Source: Osedax fenrisi (lineage: Eukaryota; Annelida; Polychaeta; Sabellida; Siboglinidae). Taken from it: a stretch of 64,000 nt of DNA. The notes beneath the pieces were generated by a model. It saw only the letters and a program-made list of their open reading frames with translations, was not told the origin of the DNA and did no database searches. Within the stretch, counting starts at the first letter, position 1, and every line of letters starts with the position of its first letter. Positions 44,101 through 55,200 of the stretch are shown here, piece after piece. The stretch covers positions 40,336,715 through 40,400,714 of the forward strand of contig OZ025240.1 of assembly GCA_964019155.1 (NCBI GenBank), given 5' to 3'. The position numbers were made by a program, and so were the translations under genes.

Positions 44101-47100
44101 TGGAAGTTTATGATTCATTAAAATACATAAGTTTATATTATCAACTATTTGATACTTACATCCATTTTGTCCTTGAGCCAATATTTGACCATTTTGTCCT
44201 GTTTGGAATTGAAGGACATTTGACGGTACCATACCTTGAAGAGAAATTTGTGGAGCACCAGCTTGCTAAATAAATATATTTTTAGAATAATTTTCAATAT
44301 GTAATATAATATCAATATATATGTTTAATGGTAGACCTCTGAAATTGAGAAAAAAAATTTGTTTAAAAAATTCAATTTTTGTTATATAATATTAAAATAT
44401 TATCTTTAAAATGATATATAAATCATACTTTTAGGTAAAATATAACTATAAAATAAATACTTTTAAAGGTACATCATTTAAATAAATTATAATATTTAAA
44501 AAAAATATTAATTAAACATAATAATCGTCATAATTTAATATAACATATAATAATATAATAATAACATCATTTTTATAATTTTAAAATCTAAAATAAAGAA
44601 TTTTATATATATATATATATATATATGTAATAATCATTAAGCATTGATGGATATTTATTTATAATAAAATAATGTGATATGTATATTTAAGTATATATAT
44701 ATATTATAAATTTTTGATAATTATATTGTAAATCTTTATAATGAATTTTCTTAGACTAATTAATTTGACTAATTTCACTCATTAAAACACTATCAAGTAA
44801 TGATTTAACCGTACTCAGTTTCCAATTATGGGTTATAACAGAATTTAATGAGATCGGGTTTTGAAAAATGGTCCAAGAGCAGTTCAGGGTTTTAGTAAAT
44901 TAATTTTGGGTTTTATGTAAAATAAAAATAATATTTAAAAATGTATATATATAAATAACATAATTAAGATAAATGGATAATAAATTACTATAATGGATAC
45001 CACGTATGGATACCACGTAATGGATAACGTAAGTAAACTAAATATTAACAATGCTAAAGATACACGTTCGCCTATTAAGCCTATGTAAATTGTAATATCT
45101 CACTGTACCAATCAAATAAGAAAATAAGTATATACATTTTTGATCATATTTTGGATTTAATAAAAATAAAAAAAACTACAATATGACGTCTATTATAGAA
45201 TTAAATAAGCTTTCCAGTGATACTAATACAAAATATTCAATTTTTTTTTACAATTATTTCCAAAAAATGTAAAACAAATTTCCAAAAAATGTAAACAAAA
45301 TATTTCAAAAAAGGGTCGCTGAAGATATTAAATGATAAAAATTCATTTAAGGGATGTCACACGATGCCCACCTCTCTATGTATAGCGATAGCAAATAATG
45401 GGTCTGCACAAAACAAGAATACTATTCATTGAATTGAGCTAATTTTTTAATATTCTATTTATTAAATGTATACACATGTTATTACAGAACGTAATTTTTA
45501 TAATATATATATATATATGCACACATTTTATTTTTTTAATTTACGGAATTTCTATAGAAATTGTTATTTTTTGCAATTATACACATACAAATTTTGAAAA
45601 TTTATCCTGTAATAGTATTCATATGTGTTATTTATATAATGAAATAAAAATTATTAGAATACATATAATAGTTTTTGTGATACCTACATTTATATACACA
45701 TACCTAGCGCGAAATAATTATTCTAAGAAAACAGCATTTGAATATATATGAATACATTATATATCATATATAATGAATATATAAACCACTTTTTATGATA
45801 TTTCTAGACTTTTTTCATAAATAATTTGTTTACAGATATTAAAAAACAAATCATAGAATAGTATTATGAAATAAAAATGTTTTTAAAATAAAATTTTTTT
45901 TTCACAAAACAAGGTGTGTGATATCCCCTTAATGGCAAAAAGTCATTTTTTCGGGTTTACCCTGTAAATACGGTATATAATATAATATTTATTATAAACT
46001 TCATTATCTTGAGAGTCTGGAGATAATGAAATTTAGGATTTGATTGTCACAAGATAATAAAAAATGGGAAAAATTTAAATCACTAAAATAAGTCATTCAA
46101 TAATGCTTTAAATGAATTTAAATTTTAAAACAATTTAGAATATACATAACTACATAATATTTGAATTATTTTAAATTTAATAATTTGTTAATTTTAAATA
46201 TATATATAATTTTATCTTTATTTTCAAAATAATAATAATTTATTAGTTAATAAATATACTTTTATATTTAATATTATATTGAATATTCAATACAAATGCA
46301 ATAATTATAGATCAATATAATATCTATCATTATGTTAAATAATATATTGAATAAATAAATTAAAAAAAAGTTAATACACTTTTAGTAGACCACTATTGTT
46401 CATATTAAATATATACAAATCTAATATTATGTTAAAGGTATAGACCGATCTAGTGCGCGCAAGCGCCAGACTCACGCCATAACTAAAGCGCAAGACGTAC
46501 GCCATAACATACGCAATTTCAGCTGGCGCAAATTAGATGCGCGCAATAATTTGATACATAATTATGATTCATAATATATGAATCATATATGAATTCAAAC
46601 TTATGAATGGAAATTATAGAAAGGACATAAGTTTATAGTATATCGTGTATATGTATATATGTATATGTAAATATATATGTATATATTATAAATACATACG
46701 ATATCAATATAGTTCCTTATAGCCTGTTTAATGTAAAGTATAAATAATATATAATATATGTATAATAATATACCGAAATGATGAGAAAACTGTTATAATA
46801 ATGGTCTTATAAATTAATTTGTTCTAAATATTTTAGTTTTTAATTTATTCTAAATTAGAATTTACTTGATTGTAATGCGAATATTGTACGTATATAGGAG
46901 TTTTATATAGTTTATGAAAGACTGTTTAATTCCAAGTAGAAACAATATATAATATGTATAAAATAATATAACACAACGATACGTAAATTATTAGAGTAAT
47001 GGTCCTATAAGTTATTTTCCTAAAATTAATTTTCATAAATAATATAAATATCACGTTTGAATTTACTTAACTATAATGCGAATATTGTACGTACTTAGGA

Positions 47101-49252
47101 ATTTTATATAGTTTATGAAAGACTGTTTAATTCCAAGTAGAAACAATATATAATATGTATAAAATAATATAACACAACGATACGTAAATTATTAGAGTAA
47201 TGGAACTAATTATTTTTCTAAAATTAATTAATTACTTTCGATCATATATACATACTATTATTAAGGTAATCGTCATATAGTATAATAACATAAAACAATT
47301 ATAGGTAAACTGTTCCTGGAAACTGTTGTATTACGAATTATAATAGAAATCAAAAATAAATATTAGTATTTATTAATTATTAATTATCTATATTCTGATT
47401 TACTTTATAATTAAATCATAATATTAAATATATTCATAATATATAATAAGATAATTAGCCGAGTTGTCTAGAGTGGTGTATTATTAATCTATTTTTGGCT
47501 GAATGTCTAGGTTCGACTCCCCATCACGGAACATTATTTTATCTTTTTTATAAAATATAATTATTTTTTAAATATAGATATATAATATATGTTAATATAT
47601 AATACTACATTATTCTTCTAAATAGATTAATAGATTAATAATATTATTTGAATAATTTAAATTAATTGATAACTACATTATATGTACTGTTAAATATGTT
47701 GTTGTAATAATATCTATTAATTATTATATATATATATATATATAAAGAAAAAAATTGATTTGCTATTTTAAATATTTTTTTGTAATATAATATACAATTG
47801 ATTTAATCGATTTATTTAGAATAATAATTTAATATTATATATTAAAAAAATAATTATATTTTATAAAAAAGATAAAATAATGTTCCGTGATGGGGAATCA
47901 TACCCCGGCATTCGGCCAAAAATAGATTAATAACACATCTCTCTAGACAACTCGGCTAATTGTCTTATTTTTTATTAATAATATATTTAATAATAGAGTA
48001 AATATTATGATTTAATTATAAAGTGAATAGAATATAGAGAATTAATAATTAATAAATACTAATATTTATTTTTGATTTCTATTATAATTCGTAATACAAC
48101 AGTTTACCTATACTTGTGTTATGTTAATATACTATTATGACGTTTACATTAATAATATTATGTATATATGATCGAAAGTAATTAATTTTAGGAAAATAAC
48201 GTATAGGACCATTACTCTAATAATGTACCTATCGTTGTATTATAATATGTTATACATATTATATATTGCTTCTACTTAGAATTAAACAGTCTTTCAGAAA
48301 CTATATAAAACCCCTATATACGTATAATATTCGCATTACAATTAAGTAAATTCTAATTTAAAATAAATAAAAAACTAAAATATTTAGAATAAATTAATTT
48401 ATGAGACTATTATTATAACAGTTTTCTCATCAGTGCGGTATATTATTATACATATATTATATAGTATTTATACTTTACATTACATAGGCTGTAAGGAACT
48501 ATATTGATATCGTATGTACTTATAATATATACAGATATATTTACATATATAAGATATAGGACTACTATAATCAAGGACGTATGACATACGTTGTATGTCC
48601 TTCCTATACTTTATCTATTTTAACATATATTTTCTCGCGGACTATTTACTCAGTGTATTTATATTTTCCATGTTAAATCACTTCCTTCTAATCCCCTAAT
48701 CAGATTTAGGGCTTTACATTCAAGGGCGTATGTTATTGCGTAGGTTTGGCGCTTGCGCGCACTAGATCGGTCTAAACCATGTTAAATAATATATTGAATA
48801 AATAAATTAAAAAAAAGTTAATACACTTTTAGTAGACCACTATTGTTCATATTAAATATATACAAATCTATTTATAGAACAGAGGTACCATTAAACAACT
48901 ATATATTATATTAGGAGATTATAAATTAATGAAAAATTTATAACCATAAAAAGTAAATAGTATAGTATATATATATATTTAAATATATTATATAATAGTC
49001 TATATCTTACATAAGAGTGAATACTAACGATATTTCTAGTGACAGTATTCAATTGATTGTTTGACATAACTACAATACAAAATAAATAGTTAAATAATAA
49101 ATAATTAACATTAATTAAGTATAGAGTAAAATCATATAACAGATTATATATTTTATAAATATAAACTTAAAGAGTATAAAGTATATCTATATCATATTGA
49201 CAATATGTATTCCATTATATATTGTACTTACTTACTTTAGAATGTACCACAC

Positions 49253-49283
<31 letters not shown>

Positions 49284-52200
49284 TTATGTAGTATAGCTAA
49301 TAAAAATGATATGATATACTTATTACATAATTAATATTGCAATAAGAATAGGGCTGAAGAAAAATGTGATATGTAAATCAAGCTTATTTAATTCACAATA
49401 TATTACATTGGTATTTATTTATTTTGTTATATAAAATAAGGCACGCCTCATTTAATAAATACTACATTAAGTGATTCACCACATAAAACCATTACTGTAC
49501 TGTATATAGTTGAATACATATATTTTAATAATAAATCACATAATTAAATTTAAAATAGAAATTGTTATGTATTCTTAGATTATTATGAAATTAACTAATA
49601 TATTATTTGATCATAGTATTTTAATCTTCATTAAATTGTAATGATCATTTAAAATCATTATGAACTTGTTGGCTGATCTGAGTACTTACCATGTACAGGT
49701 TGTCCTCTATTGTTTCTTTGTATAGATTGAATTCCGATACGTTGTTGGCTGATCTGAGAACCTGATGATGATGATGATCACATAATAATGTATTGTAAGT
49801 ATGAAGAGTTCATTTCATTTATTGTTCATTGCATTTTAAAAAGGACAATAAATTATAATAATTTATAAAGTATTATCTATTATAAGTGTATATTAATTAA
49901 TTATAATATTAATTAATTATAATATTTATATATATATATATATATATCTATATCTAAATATATCTAAATTTATATCAAATTAATATTTATATATCTAGAA
50001 ATGTAATTTTTGTAATAATTACAACATTTATAGTTGAAATACCATAATAATAAATTCATTGAAAATAAAATTGTAATCCATTCTTTACGATAGTAATAAT
50101 CTTGGCATAGATATGGATAAGTGATTAAGAATTATTAATAAGAGTGTGAACAATTTATAATGTAATTTGTAAAAGTGAATATTTAGAATACATTTGTTAA
50201 ATAGCAGACTATTAGTATATGATTATAAAATATTACTTAGAAAATAATTGTTATTCTATATTATTGTAATAGCTGTAGTAATTTATGTAATTTAACATTA
50301 TTAGGCATTCTATAAATAAAAATTAAATTATTGCATGAATATTATATTATTGCATTGTATTCAGTATATATTACATGTAAAAGAAAGGGAAAATAAATAT
50401 TTTATTAAAATAAAGAGCCGATACAATCTTTAATATTGATTTTTTTTTAATTTTTTAAAATAATATATCAATACTACTCACCTACTTATAGTTAGTACAT
50501 GACTTTTTTAATTATATATATGCAAATATATATGTAAATATAAATAAATGTTATTAATAATAAACAATATAATGTAATTTATCTATTTTTTAATTTTATA
50601 GTGTTTACAAATATGTATATTATAGTTATATTTGATGTAGAAACATACTCTAAACAAAATTTAAAAGATTATATTTCATATATTTTAAATATATAATTTT
50701 GTTCTAAAATATGCGAATATTCGGAGTACCCTTAATTCTAGTTATTTATTAAGTTATTATCTATTGACATATTACATAATAATTAATTTTATTTACTTTT
50801 GTAACCATTATTATAAATTGCATTTTTAACCTTTTTTTTGAGAAAGGTTGGGTTTGGCTTTAATAACTAATATCCTTTAAATTCATTTAAGTTAAATTGT
50901 ATTATTTAAAATATTATTATATAAAATATTATTTAAACTTTTATGTTATCAAAAATAATGTTATAAAATAAGACTCGATATTATTTTCTCATTGTTACAA
51001 AATAAATAATAATTATATTTATTAATAAGAGTATTTTATATTGTATAGATTTATATTAAAAATCAATACAACATATATATATTGGGGTATCCCACTATTT
51101 CCATAAATAATGTCGGGAAATGTTTGTTAGAAAGTGATTTACTAGTAAATTAACTACAATTGTAGGGGAATACCCTCTTACTTTTAAGCAACTTGCCGGA
51201 AATATAGTATATTTAAAGTTTTAATACAAATTTTTAATACAAATCATAATTATATTTGTTAATATTTAACATAAGAAAAATATTGAAATTATAATATTTT
51301 AAATTTTGATACAAGATCTATTTTCAGTATATTTTAATATTTTTCATAAACTATGAAGTAAAAAATATATTTGAATATCACTGTGTTAGTAAGTTTATTA
51401 AAATTAAATAAACTTTATTATATATAAAATAAAATTGCTTATTCTCAAATATTCAAATCTAATAATTATTTTTGTAACTTGTTATTAGAGGTTTACATAG
51501 GTTGACTATAATATATCCATATATAAGGGAAATCACTATCATTTTAATATAATTGAAATTATTTATGGTTGTTTTGATTTTAGTATATAACATTATTGAT
51601 AAATATATTAATTTCAATATTATATCATTTAAAATTAGTATAAATATTAATAATAATAGTATATATTATATATATTATATAAATTATACCCTATAATTTT
51701 AAATTATATAAGATAATTAAATTATATAAGTGTTGTTGGTTTTATCGTTTTTAAAAAAACAAAAAAAAAATCAACAACCCTATCAATATCAATAAGTATA
51801 TTATATAAATGTATTCATTTAAGGGGGTTCGCGGACTTTTGAAATGATTTTTAAATAATTTTTTTTTTTTTTTTTTTTATTTGAGAAAAGTATTATTTAA
51901 TATATATTTAATATTCTCTGAAACTTGTAGAGCAAATAAAGACTTATAAATGATACAATTATATGGTTTGGTACAAGACCTATTTTGTAAAAAAAAAAAT
52001 GTGTAAAAAATGGCCTAAATAATAGAAAAATACTCATATTTTAAACTTATAATATTATATCTATAAGTGTATATTTAAAAAAAAAATTAAATGCAGTGCT
52101 ATATACGATCTATTATTTAATATCATGTCAACTAGCGACATCTATAATTAACGTATTGATATCAAATGAACGCATTACATTGGCTGTAAAATTCGAATTA

Positions 52201-55200
52201 TAAACAAAGTAATTGAGATTGTGTCATTAATTATTTTATTTCAAAATGCCAAGACGTAGTAGAAAATCGATCACCGGACAACGTACTAAAACTTCATATG
52301 ATGATATATTACAAGACCATGTTAGTAATACATAATATATAAATCATATAAATCATAACGATATAATGATTATGTATTATAGAATTAAAAACGAGTAAAT
52401 ATTGTTTATTTTATAAATTTATTTTCATTTTCTACATGTCAAATAAATATACAAGTAATTATCTAAATATCTTATTTTATTGTAATCACATCATATATTA
52501 TATATTAGAAAAATAACATACATTATATATAAAATTATACATAATATATAAAATTATACATAATATATAAATCATCACAATATTATGATTATTTATCAAA
52601 TTCAATACTATATATTGTTTATTTTATAAATTTATTTTCATTTTCTACATGTCAAATAAATATACAAGTAATTATCATATTTTATTGTAATCACATCATA
52701 TATTATATATTAGAAAATAACATACATAATATTTAAATCATAATGATTCTATCTTTAGGTACTTCAGCTGTGGAAAGAACATATACTCATTTTAGAGACA
52801 ATTCAAGACTCAAAAATTCAAGAAAAAAGAAACTATTATATACTGTTTATATATTGTACATAAATAAATATGATAAAAAAACTTATTTTCTTGTAAAATA
52901 AATGTCATAAATATAGTTTATTATGTGTAATTGGTAATATAATTTAATATAAATATTATTAGAATAACTTATGAGTATATTATTGTGATATTCTGTTATA
53001 TTATAATACTAGAAATATATTACTTAGTTTATATATTGTACATAAATAAATATGATAAAAAAACTTATTTTCTTGTAAAATAAATGAAATAAATATAGTT
53101 TATTATGTGTAATTGGTAATATAATTTAATATAAATATTATTAGAATAACTTATGAGTATATTAGTATGGTATTCTGTTATATTATAATATTAGAAATAA
53201 ATAAATATACTAAAAAAAATAATTTTATTGTAAATTTTTTTTTTTAAATGTCATAAATATTAGTTTATTATGTGTAATTATTGGTAATATAATATAAATA
53301 TTATAATAATAACTCTATGGATATATTAGTGTGGTATTCTATAATAGTATAATGCTATAAATGTTGTCATGGTAGAAATAATAAACAAATATTACCATAA
53401 AATTAAAAATAAATCTAGTCAAACTTTAAACTCGATTTACTCAGAATATTGAATTTAATTAATTTTGAATCTTAGAAATTGTTCAGCCCTCTCAATAATT
53501 ATCCAAACTTGATGAATTTTTCACAGTATCTTCATTATTATATGTATAATAAAACTTGCTTAAAAGAAATGTAATAGACATAGTATAAAATATACAAAAT
53601 TATAAAAATTAAAAAAAAAAAATTTAATTTAGCATCATATTTTGTCTTAAAATATTTTGGGTTTTCAGTGAACCATTTTTTTTTTAAATAAGCAAGTTTT
53701 ATTAACATTATATTGGTTAAAAATATGCAATTTACATAATTGAAATCGGATCAAAATCGGATCAAAACCCTAGGTGCTGAAAAAATTTTAAAATTGGTTA
53801 AAATACATAAAAAAAAAATATCTCATATCTTAATACATTGTATACTCAAAAGGCCGCAAACCCCCTTAAACAAGCCTGGCCGAATGAAAAATATAATTTT
53901 GATAGAATTTTCTGAATTCTTGTATAAATTATACTATAATACTTTTTAATATAATATATACAAAATATCTAATAATAATCATATATCTATAAAAGTATTT
54001 ATTACAAATAACCATAGATTTATAGTTTACATTTATGTAAACTATAAATCTATGCAAATAACATTCAATATAACATTTATTAATACAAATTATTTAATAA
54101 ATAAAAAAACCGATATTCTTTACAAAAAAACCAACAACCCTTATAGTAACTATTTGAAACATGTATTATTACAAATTATAAATAAATAATAAAAATAATA
54201 AGAAATAAATATAGAATTCTTAAATAAATAATATAATTTAATATATATATAAATAATATTTAAATGAAGTTTTAGTGAGAAACTTGAAATTAACTTTTCA
54301 AACTGCAAATACTTTCAACAGCTTTTGATCTCATCATCTTGTTTTCCCATATCTATTTAGTAATGAAATATATGTGTTTAATATATAATTCATTGTTTAA
54401 ATTACTAATTATATATATTTATATAAACTTAATTTAACTGATTAATATATCTATTAACTATCTATTTAAGATTATAGTATTAGATTGAAATATAATTAGA
54501 GATTATTATTAATGAATTTATTAATCTAGTAAGATTACATTGTATATATATATTTTAATCTAATTAATTATAATACTATTAAAATATATTAGATTACTAA
54601 AAATAATACAAATGTATTATATTTGTTTACACATGTGTAATGAATCATTACTAATGATACAAGTACTATATTAACTATACATAATATTTGTAAAATATTA
54701 ATTTGTATTACATTTAAATTATAGAACTATATCAAGGATTAATAATATAGAATATATTTATTCATATCAATTTGTAAAAAATATTGATCGATATATATAT
54801 ATATATATTATCGTATATAATTAATAACAAATTATTAGTAATTTAAGAGATTTCTGTATGTGAATAATTTTGTAACCTCCTGTATTTATATATAAATAAA
54901 TTTGAATTTTATAAGTTTATTTTTTAATTAAACTCAAATATCTTATATTTTACATATATATGTAAAATATCATTTATATAATGACGAGGTATATATTATA
55001 AAAAACATCTACATAGATTTTTAAAAAATTGATGTAAAAATATAAATTATGTTTGTATAAAATAAAATTTGAATTTTAAAAAAATATTAAAAAATATTTC
55101 TGTAAATTTATTTATTAATTAATTACCTTATAAATACCTCATTTGACATCATCTAGTTATTGAGTATTGAGTAAGTTAAATTTAATGAATATTTGGAAAA

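Larger units (their letters stand above)
46441..48774. mobile_element. 2.3-kb fold-back element with long inverted arms
   Basis: The terminal 28 bp (TAGACCGATCTAGTGCGCGC plus AAGCGCCA) are perfectly inverted at the two ends. Similarity continues in blocks through both arms to the centre near 47640-47860. The tips are rich in GCGC in an AT-rich setting. The left arm has an extra tandem copy of about 200 bp (46877-47040 and 47077-47240) that the right arm lacks. Each arm contains a tRNA-like segment. There is no open frame of note. It lies in a TFIIA intron. Confidence 0.85.
51823..53865. mobile_element. TTAA-flanked DNA transposon relic, 2.04 kb
   Basis: TTAA (51819-51822) then GGGGGTTCGCGGACTTTTG; the right end inverts to GGGGGTTTGCGGCCTTTTG, followed by TTAA (53866-53869). 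It contains a possible small two-exon frame (next entry) and tandem repeats at 52843-53350. No full transposase was found. TTAA targets suggest piggyBac or Kolobok; the GGG start is less usual for piggyBac. Confidence 0.75.
51564..54141 (-). mobile_element. hAT-type element C (reverse orientation), interrupted
   Basis: Read on the minus strand, it starts AGGGTTGTTGG at about 54140 and follows the internal sequence of elements A and B. It is interrupted at the GTTTATTAAATG site by the TTAA-flanked element (51823-53865) and ends near 51564 with a decayed terminus. Its own target duplication is no longer clear. It also hosts the 42-bp palindrome at 54013-54054. Confidence 0.7.

Noticed and set aside
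47450..47531. Functional tRNA gene
   Set aside because: No acceptor stem and a poorly paired T-stem; its mirror copy is damaged elsewhere.
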